Source of the DNA: Terriglobales bacterium
Lineage (GTDB): Bacteria > Acidobacteriota > Terriglobia > Terriglobales > Acidobacteriaceae
DNA length: 36,000 nucleotides
Direction: 5' to 3'
NCBI GenBank assembly: GCA_025980765.1
Contig: JAICXB010000037.1
Span: forward strand, 1 to 36,000
Shown here: one piece after another, positions 23,029-31,356 of the stretch
Layout: each line of letters opens with the position of its first letter
How positions within the stretch are numbered: position 1 is the first letter of the stretch
The notes under the pieces: generated by a model
The model's database searches: none
Seen by the model: only the letters and a program-made list of their open reading frames with translations
Told to the model about the DNA's origin: nothing
Program-made: the position numbers and the translations under genes

Positions 23029-25551
23029 ATGTCTACTGCGCTTTCTGTGGCCGGATTGCGTCAAGCTGGTTCGTGGTTTCGGCGGCTGCGCCGATCGTTC
23101 GGCGTGCTTTCAGCAGCCGCTACGCTGATGTTCTTACAATGTGCGGCGTTCGCGCAGCCCCAAGGCGCTGCTCCCGCCGAACCTGCCGGTGAAGCCAATC
23201 TCACCATTCCCGATTTGTCGTCGGTCAATTTTCTCGGCATGGACGGTCACACGCTGTTGCTGATCGGCCTCATCTTTTGCGTTCTCGGATTGTTGTTCGG
23301 ACTGATGATCTACCTGCAGCTCAAGAACATGCCGGTGCACAGTTCCATGCGGGAAATGTCGGAACTGATCTATGAGACCTGCAAGACCTATCTGTTCACG
23401 CAAGGCAAATTTCTGGCCCTGCTTTGGATATTTATCGCCGTCATCATCGTTCTTTACTTCGGACTGCTTGCCCCAGTCGCCGGACATCCTGTAGGCGTAA
23501 CGCTACCGATTATTCTTGCATTCAGCATTATCGGCATCCTGGGCAGCTACGGGGTCGCGTGGTTCGGAATCCGCGTGAATACGTTTGCGAACTCACGCAC
23601 CGCGTTCGCCAGCCTGGGGGGCAAGCCGTTTCCTCTTTACGCGATTCCGCTGAAGGCCGGCATGAGCATCGGCATGCTGCTGGTCAGCGTCGAGTTGCTG
23701 CTGATGCTGTTCATTCTGCTATTCGTTCCGGGACCATACGCCGGCCCATGCTTCATCGGATTTGCCATTGGTGAATCCCTGGGCGCTGCGGCGCTGCGTA
23801 TCGCCGGCGGCATCTTCACCAAGATCGCGGACATCGGCTCCGACCTGATGAAGATCGTATTCAAGATCAAAGAAGACGATGCTCGCAACCCCGGTGTCAT
23901 CGCCGACTGCACCGGAGACAACGCCGGCGACTCCGTCGGACCGAGCGCCGACGGCTTCGAAACCTATGGCGTGACCGGCGTCGCTTTGATTACCTTCATT
24001 CTGCTCGGCGTTCCCACCGCTGACATCCAGGTGAAGCTGCTGGTCTGGATTTTCGTCATGCGCATCATGATGCTGGTCACCAGCGCCGTCTCTTATTTCA
24101 TTAATAATGCCATCGCCACTGGCCGTTACCGCAACAGCGATGAGATGAACTTCGAGGCGCCGCTGACATCGCTGGTCTGGATCACATCCGTGATCTCGAT
24201 CATCGCAACCTTCATCGTCTCCAAACTGATGATTCCCGATTTGGGCGGCAACGCTACGCTCTGGTGGAAGCTTTCGCTGATTATCTCCTGCGGAACGCTC
24301 GCGGGCGCCGTGATCCCGGAACTGGTGAAGATATTCACCTCAATGGAGTCCCGCCACGTAGGCGAAGTGGTGACTTCGTCGAAGGAAGGCGGGGCTTCAT
24401 TGAACATTCTGTCGGGACTCGTGGCCGGCAACTTTTCCGCCTACTATCTCGGCCTCACCATGGTTGCGCTGATGGCGATTGGATACTGGTTCAGCATTCA
24501 AGGGCTGGGGTCGCCCATAACGGGCACGAATGTGCCCATCATGCTGGCTCCAGCGGTGTTCGCATTTGGTCTGGTGGCGTTCGGCTTCCTCGGCATGGGA
24601 CCGGTCACGATCGCGGTTGACTCCTACGGCCCGGTCACCGACAACGCGCAGTCCATATACGAACTGTCACTCATCGAAAATGTCCCGATTGCGGAAATTC
24701 AGCGCGAGCACAAGGGCGAAGTGAGATTTGAGCAAGCCAAACAACTGCTCGAAGAAAATGATGGCGCGGGAAATACCTTCAAAGCCACCGCCAAGCCGGT
24801 GCTCATCGGGACCGCCGTAGTCGGCGCCACCACCATGATCTTCTCCATCATTATGGCTCTCACCAATGGACTCACCGAGCACCTGGCATCGCTCTCGCTG
24901 TTGCATGCTCCCTTCGTTCTCGGACTCATCACCGGAGGGGCAGTCATTTACTGGTTCACCGGCGCGTCCACACAGGCGGTGACTACCGGTGCCTATCGCG
25001 CGGTGGAGTTCATCAAAGCCAACATCCGTCTCGAAGGAGTGGAGAAGGCTTCGGTCGCCGACAGCAAGAAGGTCGTGCAGATCTGCACGCAGTACGCGCA
25101 GAAAGGCATGCTCAACATCTTCATCTCCGTGTTCTTTGCGACGCTGGCCTTCGCTTTCGCTGAGCCATTCTTCTTCATTGGTTACCTGATCTCGATCGCA
25201 ATCTTCGGTCTGTATCAGGCAATCTTCATGGCCAATGCCGGCGGCGCGTGGGACAACGCCAAGAAAGTCGTCGAAACTGAGTTGAAGCAGAAGGGCTCGC
25301 CGCTGCACGATGCAACCGTGGTTGGAGACACGGTGGGCGATCCGTTCAAGGATACTTCCTCCGTAGCCCTGAATCCCATCATCAAGTTCACTACGCTGTT
25401 TGGATTGCTGGCGGTGGAACTGGCGGTCCGCCTATCGTCAGAGCAAGGATCGGGACTGAGCACCTCGCTGGCAGTGCTGTTCTTTGTGATCTCGCTGTAC
25501 TTCGTCTATCGCTCGTTCTACGGAATGAGAATCGGCGCGCAGCAGACCTAG
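23029..25551 (+). CDS. hppA: Membrane-bound proton-translocating pyrophosphatase
   Basis: HppA couples pyrophosphate hydrolysis to ion pumping across the inner membrane. The 840-residue, about 16-helix protein has GDNAGDSVGPSADGFETYG and, near the C-terminus, GDTVGDPFKDTSSVALNPIIK. The cation-site block reads GNTFKATAK with Lys where K+-dependent enzymes have Ala, which indicates a K+-independent type. The usual DVGADLVGKVE block is replaced by DIGSDLMKIVFKIKEDDARN, marking a divergent clade. The N-terminus has an extra signal-like helix ending AAFAQ and a Pro/Ala-rich linker. The start at 23029 follows GGAGGAA; the in-frame ATG at 23008 is less likely. A strong terminator follows. Confidence 0.94.
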   Translation: MSTALSVAGLRQAGSWFRRLRRSFGVLSAAATLMFLQCAAFAQPQGAAPAEPAGEANLTIPDLSSVNFLGMDGHTLLLIGLIFCVLGLLFGLMIYLQLKNMPVHSSMREMSELIYETCKTYLFTQGKFLALLWIFIAVIIVLYFGLLAPVAGHPVGVTLPIILAFSIIGILGSYGVAWFGIRVNTFANSRTAFASLGGKPFPLYAIPLKAGMSIGMLLVSVELLLMLFILLFVPGPYAGPCFIGFAIGESLGAAALRIAGGIFTKIADIGSDLMKIVFKIKEDDARNPGVIADCTGDNAGDSVGPSADGFETYGVTGVALITFILLGVPTADIQVKLLVWIFVMRIMMLVTSAVSYFINNAIATGRYRNSDEMNFEAPLTSLVWITSVISIIATFIVSKLMIPDLGGNATLWWKLSLIISCGTLAGAVIPELVKIFTSMESRHVGEVVTSSKEGGASLNILSGLVAGNFSAYYLGLTMVALMAIGYWFSIQGLGSPITGTNVPIMLAPAVFAFGLVAFGFLGMGPVTIAVDSYGPVTDNAQSIYELSLIENVPIAEIQREHKGEVRFEQAKQLLEENDGAGNTFKATAKPVLIGTAVVGATTMIFSIIMALTNGLTEHLASLSLLHAPFVLGLITGGAVIYWFTGASTQAVTTGAYRAVEFIKANIRLEGVEKASVADSKKVVQICTQYAQKGMLNIFISVFFATLAFAFAEPFFFIGYLISIAIFGLYQAIFMANAGGAWDNAKKVVETELKQKGSPLHDATVVGDTVGDPFKDTSSVALNPIIKFTTLFGLLAVELAVRLSSEQGSGLSTSLAVLFFVISLYFVYRSFYGMRIGAQQT

Positions 25552-25579
25552 ATTCAGTTTTCCAGCAAGAATCAGAGAT

Positions 25580-25611
25580 AGAGACGGGGCATGCCCCGTC
25601 TCTTTGTTTTT
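25580..25611 (+). terminator. Intrinsic terminator after hppA
   Basis: A 24-base perfect palindrome (AGAGACGGGGCA and its complement, 25580-25603) is followed by TTGTTTTT. It lies 28 bases after the hppA stop and fits a Rho-independent terminator. The converging gene at 25645 may share it. Confidence 0.85.
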
Positions 25612-25644
25612 CAGGATGATGGCTGTTGCAGAGTTTGCGGTAGG

Positions 25645-25851
25645 TTAAAAGTCGTGGAAATCGAGTTCCCGGGGCTCGCCGTTCTCATCGAAGAAATCGG
25701 CAGGATTTGCCGCTCCAGCCCCATTCACCGCATTCGTCTTTGACTCCTGCGGCTCCAGTTTGCGCTCGGCCCGCTTCTTCGCTTTCTCAGCCTGCCGTTC
25801 CCGGCGAGCGCGTTCTCGTTCGCGCTTCTTAAATGTTTGGCTTACTGCCAT
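25645..25851 (-). CDS. Small highly charged protein, unknown
   Basis: A 68-residue product with a very basic helical start (TFKKRERERARRERQAEKAKKRAERK) and an acidic end (FFDENGEPRELDFHDF). The ATG at 25851 follows GAGGAG at about seven bases, so translation is well supported. The charge split suggests RNA or ribosome contact, but that is inference only. It is a stand-alone gene between hppA and the helicase. Confidence 0.65.
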   Translation of the reverse strand: MAVSQTFKKRERERARRERQAEKAKKRAERKLEPQESKTNAVNGAGAANPADFFDENGEPRELDFHDF

Positions 25852-25966
25852 GATGAACTCCTCTCATCGCAAGAGATATCACAGGACTCGAACATCGAGC
25901 ACTCTTGCCTTAGGTTAATGGTATCGACCTTTGCCGAACCTCACGCCGCAACAGCCACTATCTATC

Positions 25967-27199
25967 CTAAACTGTGGCGTAGCGCTGGAACACCTCTCCG
26001 GGAAAGCGGACCATTTTGGACTTCGGCGTCATCTGCACGGGCGCGCTCTGTACGATCACCGGCCCTGAGGACTCCTCGGTCTGGAGGTCGCTGTCCACGC
26101 GCATCTTCTGCATGCTCAGCCCGAGCGTCCGCTCGATGCTCCGAAACTCCGCTCGGTCCTGATGGGTCACAAAGACGGACGCGGTGCCGGTGGAACCGAT
26201 GCGGCCGGTGCGACCAACGCGGTGAATCAGGTCTTCCGCCAGTTGCGGCAGTTCGTAGTTGATCACGTGAGCGACGTCATCCACGTGAATGCCGCGGGAG
26301 GCGACATCGGTTGCGACAAGGACCGGCACAGTTCCATTCTGGAATTGCGCCAGGGCGGCGTTGCGTTGCGATTGCGAGCGATCGCCGTGGAGCATGCCGG
26401 CGTTGAACCCCTGCTTTTGCAGTTGTCGCGCCAGCCTGTCCGCGCCGCGTTTGGTGCGCACGAAGACGAGACAGCGTCCATTCTCCTGGTTCAACAAGCG
26501 GACCAGTAAAGACAGCCGCTGGTTCGTCGCAACTTCAAATGCCTGAAGTCTGACGCTGGCAGCCGGCTTGGAAGTCGAGCCCAGCGCCACGCGCTCGGCA
26601 TTGTTCACGAAATCGCCGACGATATGCGCTACCGCCGGATCGAGCGTGGCCGAAAAACAGAGCGTCTGTCGCTTTCGCGGCAAGCTGTCGGCAATGCGGC
26701 GAATGGCGGGTAGAAATCCCATGTCGAGCATGCGATCGGCTTCGTCGAGGACGAGCACCTGCGTGGCGCTCAGATTCACCAGTTTGCGCCGCAGGAAATC
26801 TTCCAGACGGCCGGGAGTGGCGATGACGAGACGCGCCGTGCGCAGCGCCGCAATCTGCTGGCGCTCCGATGCTCCGCCAATGGCCAGAGCCGCAGCGCCG
26901 AGCTTCTTGCCACGCAATTGTTCGTACTGCTGTTGCACCTGCATGGCCAATTCCCGCGTCGGCACCAGCACCAGGGAGTGGATCCCCGTGCCACGCGACG
27001 CCAACAGCCGTTCGGCTATGGGAATCAGGAAAGCGAGCGTTTTGCCGGTCCCGGTTTGCGCGGTGGCAAGCAGATCTTTTCCGCTCAGCGCCACCGGGAT
27101 TGCGCTGCTCTGGACCGGAGTGGGGGTGTGAAAATTGTTCGTGAAAAGTTGCTCCCGCAGATATTGCGAAATGGGGAGCTCAGAAAATTTAGAGATCAA
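25967..27199 (-). CDS. DEAD-box RNA helicase (RhlE-like)
   Basis: A 410-residue ATP-dependent RNA helicase. All core motifs are present: Q (FHTPTPVQ), I (AQTGTGKT), Ia (PTRELAMQ), Ib (ATPGRL), II (DEAD), III (SAT), IV (LVFVRTKR), V (ATDVASRGIHVDDV) and VI (HRVGRTGRIG). It ends soon after motif VI with a short basic tail. The frame is open to 27412, but homology begins at LISKFSELPISQYLREQL, so I place the start at the TTG at 27199, 14 bases after the stop of the preceding small gene. The AAGAAAGAAGA ahead of it is a modest ribosome site. With the omega-like and cold-shock genes upstream, it suggests a cold/RNA-handling cluster. Confidence 0.9.
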   Translation of the reverse strand: MISKFSELPISQYLREQLFTNNFHTPTPVQSSAIPVALSGKDLLATAQTGTGKTLAFLIPIAERLLASRGTGIHSLVLVPTRELAMQVQQQYEQLRGKKLGAAALAIGGASERQQIAALRTARLVIATPGRLEDFLRRKLVNLSATQVLVLDEADRMLDMGFLPAIRRIADSLPRKRQTLCFSATLDPAVAHIVGDFVNNAERVALGSTSKPAASVRLQAFEVATNQRLSLLVRLLNQENGRCLVFVRTKRGADRLARQLQKQGFNAGMLHGDRSQSQRNAALAQFQNGTVPVLVATDVASRGIHVDDVAHVINYELPQLAEDLIHRVGRTGRIGSTGTASVFVTHQDRAEFRSIERTLGLSMQKMRVDSDLQTEESSGPVIVQSAPVQMTPKSKMVRFPGEVFQRYATV

Positions 27200-27213
27200 A
27201 GAGTCTTCTTTCT

Positions 27214-27468
27214 TCAGACCGCCGCATGGGGGATGAGCGCCGGTGTGTCCGCTGTGTCTGCAGCTCCAGCCGTGGCTTCCTCCCGTTGGGGCGGCTTTTT
27301 GGTTAAGGGCAGAGACTGCCCACTGATGGCCTCGAAGGCCTGATTGATTGTTGATTGCATGCCCACTGAATTTCGATTCATAGTACGGGCCGCAGAGGAT
27401 GCCAGGCGGCAAAGCTGAAAACGGTTTTCCACTTTGTCGTTGGCGCGGTACACAAGCTCGGAACGCAT
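27214..27468 (-). CDS. Small protein resembling RNA polymerase omega subunit
   Basis: An 84-residue product with AAAGGAG five bases before its ATG, so expression is well supported. The start MRSELVYRANDKVENRFQLCRLAS, followed by SAARTMNR, fits the omega (RpoZ) pattern of a K(V/I)xNRFxLxxLAxxxAR helix. That is followed by a short second helix (STINQAFEAISG) and a variable Pro/Ala-rich tail. Omega assists assembly of the RNA polymerase beta-prime subunit. The match is partial and from memory. The gene is 14 bases ahead of the helicase start on the same strand. Confidence 0.55.
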   Translation of the reverse strand: MRSELVYRANDKVENRFQLCRLASSAARTMNRNSVGMQSTINQAFEAISGQSLPLTKKPPQREEATAGAADTADTPALIPHAAV

Positions 27469-27496
27469 AAGGCTCCTTTGCTGCGGAGGTTCAAGC

Positions 27497-27520
27497 CGCC
27501 GGAGGGGATGCCCTCCGGCG
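27497..27520 (-). other. GC-rich hairpin between cold-shock and omega-like genes
   Basis: A perfect 10-bp stem (CGCCGGAGGG and its complement) closes a four-base loop, 23 bases after the cold-shock stop. No T run follows on the minus strand, so it may be an RNA-stabilising or partial-termination element. Confidence 0.55.
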
Positions 27521-27542
27521 CAAGGTCCGTGGGGAGGGGCTA

Positions 27543-27743
27543 TTAGAGCGCGCGAACTTCCTCGGCCTGCAGGCCCTTTTGGCCTTTGGTTACTTTGAAC
27601 TCCACACGCTGTCCTTCAGCCAGGCTGCGAAAGCCGTTGGACTGAATGGCGGAATGATGGACGAAAACGTCCTCACCGCTCTCGCGCTGGATAAAACCAA
27701 AACCCTTGGCATCGTTGAACCACTTTACTGTTCCTTGTTCCAT
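27543..27743 (-). CDS. Cold-shock domain protein (CspA family)
   Basis: A 66-residue single cold-shock domain with both RNA-binding motifs: RNP1 KGFGFIQ and RNP2 VFVHHSAI, in the usual frame [17 protein letters not shown]. Members act as RNA chaperones that loosen mRNA structure. I use the ATG at 27743 because all family members begin there; a GTG four codons upstream also reads in frame and sits next to GAGAGAA. An extended -10 at 27874-27866 gives a leader of about 115 bases, long as in cold-induced csp messages. Confidence 0.95.
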   Translation of the reverse strand: MEQGTVKWFNDAKGFGFIQRESGEDVFVHHSAIQSNGFRSLAEGQRVEFKVTKGQKGLQAEEVRAL

Positions 27744-27865
27744 TTGTAGATACACTTCTCTCTTGGTTGATTTTACGTTGAACTGGATCGGAAGTTACTT
27801 CAGGCAGGAACTGCGTTTCAGGCGAGAACTTGCTCAAACGTCCGTGTCGAATTGAACGTGAGTAC

Positions 27866-27874
27866 AGTATAGCA
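27866..27874 (-). promoter_or_regulatory. Extended -10 of the cold-shock gene
   Basis: On the minus strand TGCTATACT forms TGn plus TATACT, with no good -35. It lies just past the stop of the gene at 27885. Confidence 0.45.
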
Positions 27875-27884
27875 CAGGCGAGCA

Positions 27885-28109
27885 TCAAACCTTAGACACT
27901 GTGCGCTGCCGCTTGAATGCACCGTTACTATCCAGGCTCAGGACTCCCACAGCTCCTGCTGCAGCGGCCAAGCGAGCTTTGGCGGAGGCCACGCCTTTCT
28001 GCGCTTTTCCCAGCGCTTCCTTTGTTTTCATGTACTTCGTCTGCGCGTCCCGCAGTTTCTTTTCGGCCGATTTCATGTCGGAACGCGCTTTCTTATGACG
28101 TGGAAGCAT
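27885..28109 (-). CDS. Small basic coiled-coil protein, unknown
   Basis: A 74-residue Lys/Ala-rich product whose residues 10-50 read as a continuous helix with heptad-like spacing (SAEKKLRDAQTKYMKTKEAL, then AQKGVASAKARLAAA). GAGGG lies about five bases before the ATG at 28109. The amino-acid pattern resembles histone-H1-like or nucleoid-associated small proteins, but no family is recognised. It ends just before the cold-shock promoter. Confidence 0.5.
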   Translation of the reverse strand: MLPRHKKARSDMKSAEKKLRDAQTKYMKTKEALGKAQKGVASAKARLAAAAGAVGVLSLDSNGAFKRQRTVSKV

Positions 28110-28185
28110 GGGAGCCCTCAGAGTACGCGGTGGACTTGCGTTGTCCCTCGATCATACGCTGAAACCAATATACGCACATATGGTT

Positions 28186-28208
28186 CCGGGCGCCCTCGCC
28201 CGGCTTTT
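28186..28208 (+). other. Hairpin with short T run
   Basis: CCGGGCG, loop CCCT, then CGCCCGG, followed by CTTTT on the plus strand. No plus-strand gene precedes it, and on the minus strand there is no T run, so it may be a repeat remnant rather than a terminator. Confidence 0.4.
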
Positions 28209-28271
28209 GAAAACCACAGAGATCGACCACCCCGGCTTGGTTGCTGTTTCACGTGAGTTGCCAACAGGTCA

Positions 28272-28673
28272 TTATCGGCGGACTGTTCCGGCGAAACTAG
28301 CCCAAACCACCGCAAGGTAGAGCACCGTTGCCCCAAGGGATATCAGGAATCCAGAACGCAATCGCGATGCAGTCGCAGAACCTCCCTTTAAGCTGAGCGC
28401 TCTGGAAATTGCAAACCCGGCCCCGCATTCGAGAACTAAGAAAACAAGAAACGGCCACAGCGCGAAGCGCAGCAGCATGAGTGCCCCTCGACTTGTGGCT
28501 CGGTCTAGAAAACCGGCAAAGCCGGTTGGGGGACTTGGAACGGGCGTATAGAACTGGCCTCGTACCACTGCGACGTAACCGTTTGAGTTTTGTATCGTGG
28601 CAAACAGCGTAAAAGATGCGGCCACAGCAAGAGCTAAGCCCAGTGTGAGTGCAGCGGCGCGACGGTATGTCAT
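28272..28673 (-). CDS. Small integral membrane protein, unknown
   Basis: Taken from the ATG at 28673 (MTYRRAAALTLGLALAVAAS), 133 residues with three hydrophobic segments: about 5-27, a long one at 66-90 (LLRFALWPFLVFLVLECGAG) and 104-127 (FLISLGATVLYLAVVWASFAG). The first segment with MTYRR may be a membrane anchor. No strong ribosome site is visible, and a TTG nine codons earlier is possible. No family recognised. Confidence 0.55.
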   Translation of the reverse strand: MTYRRAAALTLGLALAVAASFTLFATIQNSNGYVAVVRGQFYTPVPSPPTGFAGFLDRATSRGALMLLRFALWPFLVFLVLECGAGFAISRALSLKGGSATASRLRSGFLISLGATVLYLAVVWASFAGTVRR

Positions 28674-28756
28674 ACCTGCCGCAGTATGACAGAAAAGCAA
28701 GCAAAATCAGAGTGAGTCGCAGAGAACAACGGGCCAAACAAAATCCCGATTTCCTC

Positions 28757-28785
28757 CGCGCACTCCGTGCCCTTCGTGTTCACCG
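28757..28785. repeat. Single arm of the CACGAAGG palindrome family
   Basis: CTCCGTGCCCTTCGTGTTCACC matches one arm of the elements at 10449 and 17119. No matching opposite arm is visible nearby, so it is a half element just after the DinB-family stop. Confidence 0.5.
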
Positions 28786-28789
28786 ACAG

Positions 28790-29290
28790 CTAAACAAACG
28801 GGTTTTCATCCGCTGTCGGCCCGTACACCGACGGCACTCCCACATCGAGCAGACGCAGATACACCGACATCTGTCCGCGATGGTGGTAGAGATGGTTGAG
28901 AACGTTGGTACGCAGCGCCTCGACGCGCGGCTTGCTGAAAATCTCTTTGCCCTGGAAGACCAGACGCCAATGCCCGTTCGTCTTCTCGTCGGACAAATTG
29001 CTCAACGCCTCCTCCGCGCTGCGGACGTACTCTTCAAAACGCGAACGAATTTCTTCAATCGTCCCCGCAGCCAGTGGCGAGGGCCCGCCGGGAGAAAACT
29101 CGTCGCTGGTGGCGATCTTCACAGCGATCCCAACCACTCCGGCAATGTGCGCCGCCAACTCGCCCAGTGAGCGCGACTTGGTGTGCGGCTTCCACGCCAG
29201 CTTGTCGCCAGGAACCCGCTCCAACACCTTTCGCGTGGCCGGCACCTCCGCGCGCAACTCTTTCAAAATCGGTTCAATCTTGGGTGACAT
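28790..29290 (-). CDS. DinB-family protein
   Basis: A 166-residue four-helix-bundle protein of the DinB/YfiT-like superfamily, whose members are metal-binding and often act as thiol-dependent enzymes. Metal-site histidines are seen at the expected places: one in GELAAHIAG and the pair in NHLYHHRGQMSVYLRLL. The C-terminal GVPSVYGPTADE is common in this family. The start at 29290 follows GGAGGAA with seven-base spacing; an upstream ATG is less likely. Substrate unknown. Confidence 0.88.
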   Translation of the reverse strand: MSPKIEPILKELRAEVPATRKVLERVPGDKLAWKPHTKSRSLGELAAHIAGVVGIAVKIATSDEFSPGGPSPLAAGTIEEIRSRFEEYVRSAEEALSNLSDEKTNGHWRLVFQGKEIFSKPRVEALRTNVLNHLYHHRGQMSVYLRLLDVGVPSVYGPTADENPFV

Positions 29291-29375
29291 CCCGTTTTCC
29301 TCCATATTGGACAAATCTGAAGCTGCGGAGGTTTCGATTCACCTGGAATCAAGAACGCTTCAATAAAATCGCTTC

Positions 29376-30213
29376 TCACGCCGATTGCGTGAGTTTCGCG
29401 GCGCCCGCTCCCGTATGCCGTTGCAGGAATGCCAGCGTCTTCTGATTAAACTCCTCGACCTTCTCATACAGCGCGGCGTGAGCACAGCCGTCGAAGATGA
29501 GCAGCTCCGAACGCTGAATCTTAGTCTTCAGTTCCGCGGCGAAGCGAACGGAAGTCACCTGGTCGGCTGCTCCGAATGTGATCAGGGTTGGCGCGGTGAT
29601 GCGAGCAAGCTGTGCGCTCACGTCATGTCTGATGATCGCGTTCGATTGCCGCATGAACGCCGACACAGGCTGCACCGGCCGGCTGCGAATGAAGTCGGCC
29701 AATGATTGAATGTAATCCGGCCTCGCGGCATAAAGCTCTGGAGTCAGACACCAGGGAAGGATCGCCAGAATGACCATTTCGGGAACGCTCTGCAATGCCT
29801 CCGCCACCACCTGCCAAGTATCGAGTACCGTCTTCAAGTACGCATCCGTTTTAGCCCAGCCGCTGTGCGCCGACAGCGACTTCACCTTCTCCGGATACTT
29901 GGCCGCCAGCCACAACCCAACTCCCGCCCCCAAGCGACAACCCGGCGATATGAGCTCGCGGAATATTCGCCGCCTGCATGAACGCGGCAACATCGTCGGC
30001 GAGATCCTCACTCGAATAGCCGGCATCAGGTTTGTCCGACTCCCCAGTCCCGCGCAGATCAAGCAAGAAGCAGGTAAAGTGCTTCGCATACTCCGCCACC
30101 TGAAAGGCATAGCAAGCATGATCGGCCGTGAGATAAGGAATCAGAATCAAGGGCTCGCCAGTTCCTTGCTGGTCATAGTTCATCCTGATGCGATTCGCTC
30201 GGACCTTGGGCAT
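29376..30213 (-). pseudogene. Alpha/beta hydrolase, frameshifted
   Basis: The start at 30213 has AAAGGAG six bases upstream. The first frame gives an alpha/beta-hydrolase N-terminus (MPKVRANRIRMNYDQQGTGE, LLDLRGTGESDKP) up to the nucleophile elbow AGLSLGGG. The sequence then continues as GVGLWLAAKYPEKVKSLSAH in another frame, through PTLITFGAADQVTS (acid residue) and DGCAHAALYE (catalytic His). The frame change falls in a G/C-rich run at 29921-29931, immediately after the catalytic Ser. One extra base accounts for it. All catalytic residues are otherwise intact, so this is either a very young pseudogene or a sequencing error in the run. Confidence 0.82.
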
Positions 30214-30336
30214 GGAGGCTCCTTTCGCTTGATCCGTGACACTATACAACCGAATTTTCAGGCTATGGGTAAAAGCGAGCGGAGCGGAGGAGATTCTAAG
30301 AAGGGCACGTGCCGAGACCGGCGAACTGCCGATGTT

Positions 30337-31344
30337 TCACAGTGGGATGCCGCATATGCCAGCTAGCCTTTGCCGGAAATCTTCCCAGTCCCGGCCGGAG
30401 CGGGCGAGAACCTCCGCGATGTCGAACCAGTGATTCGTCGTTGGAGATTCTGCTTGCAGTTTGAACAGTTCAAGGCTGCGCTTTGAAATGATCGTCCAAA
30501 ACTCCGGGAAGCCGACTTTCTTGGCCTTCTGATGAGATTTTTCCGCTTCTCCGGCGCGGTTATGGGCATTGCTGACGTCAGTTCCACCTTTCACTTCAAT
30601 TGCGACTTTATGATGGATGTGATTGCTCACCTGCTCCTGAATTGAGACATCAGGATCGTGCGAAAGACTGATGAAAACAGTTCGTCCCGCCGAGTTTTTC
30701 AACGTAAGGCGGCTGTCTGCTTCCTCCACAACCGATTTGCCCAAAACTTCTCTTATCGCGACAAAGACTTCTCTCATAGCGGTCTTACCGATCTGGGTGT
30801 TATTGGAACCTTGTAGCTGAGAGCCGAATGTAAGGAGAGGCAGTTCTTGCAGATCGCGACTGGTGAGCTTCGGAACCTGGCGTACCAACTCCGCTAAGGG
30901 TGTTGCCATTGCACGACAGAAATCTCCCAGGAAAGGTTTGGTCTTTTTTGAGATTGTCCCGAATTCCTCCATGATTTTGAATCGACCCATTCCGGTCTGT
31001 CCTGTGTAAAAACTCTTCTGCGGCGCACCGAGCAATAGACGGTAATAGCCAACAAGTGAGGGTTTCTCTTCAAGAACAGCGGGTATTGGGAAAACGTGCT
31101 CATCCCGCAATCCAGCGGAAGCCAGAATCTTCTGTGCATCGCTGGGAACGTACTTGCGGATCTGCTGCTTCACGATGTTCTGGTTTAATTGCCCCAAGGC
31201 TTCAGAAAGCGCATCTATGAACCATTGCTTTCGCGCAGCAACCAGTAGCTGGTAAAAGCGAACTTGACGAGCGCAGCTGGGTGGATGAAGCGCAAGTTCC
31301 GGGGCATTGCTTATGACGTCTGGATTTTCAGATTTGTTAGGCAC
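30337..31344 (-). CDS. XcyI-family type II restriction endonuclease
   Basis: A 335-residue protein that fits the XcyI family, whose characterised members cut CCCGGG. Family-type blocks are YVPSDAQKILASAGLRDE, LVGYYRLLLGAPQKSFY, GMGRFKIMEE, LPLLTFGSQLQGSNN and SNAHNRAGEAEKSHQKAK. A PD-(D/E)xK site is visible: Asp232 in DPDVS and Glu250-x-Lys252 in AIEVKGG. The start is a GTG 12 bases after the methyltransferase stop on the same strand, the order expected for a restriction-modification operon. Base composition is lower in G+C than in flanking genes, suggesting transfer. Specificity is inferred from family only. Confidence 0.88.
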   Translation of the reverse strand: MPNKSENPDVISNAPELALHPPSCARQVRFYQLLVAARKQWFIDALSEALGQLNQNIVKQQIRKYVPSDAQKILASAGLRDEHVFPIPAVLEEKPSLVGYYRLLLGAPQKSFYTGQTGMGRFKIMEEFGTISKKTKPFLGDFCRAMATPLAELVRQVPKLTSRDLQELPLLTFGSQLQGSNNTQIGKTAMREVFVAIREVLGKSVVEEADSRLTLKNSAGRTVFISLSHDPDVSIQEQVSNHIHHKVAIEVKGGTDVSNAHNRAGEAEKSHQKAKKVGFPEFWTIISKRSLELFKLQAESPTTNHWFDIAEVLARSGRDWEDFRQRLAGICGIPL

Positions 31345-31356
31345 GCTCGATGTAGG

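Noticed and set aside
27200..27412. 71-codon N-terminal extension of the DEAD-box helicase
   Set aside because: It overlaps the well-supported omega-like gene in another frame, starts with TTG without a ribosome site and has no similarity to helicase N-termini.
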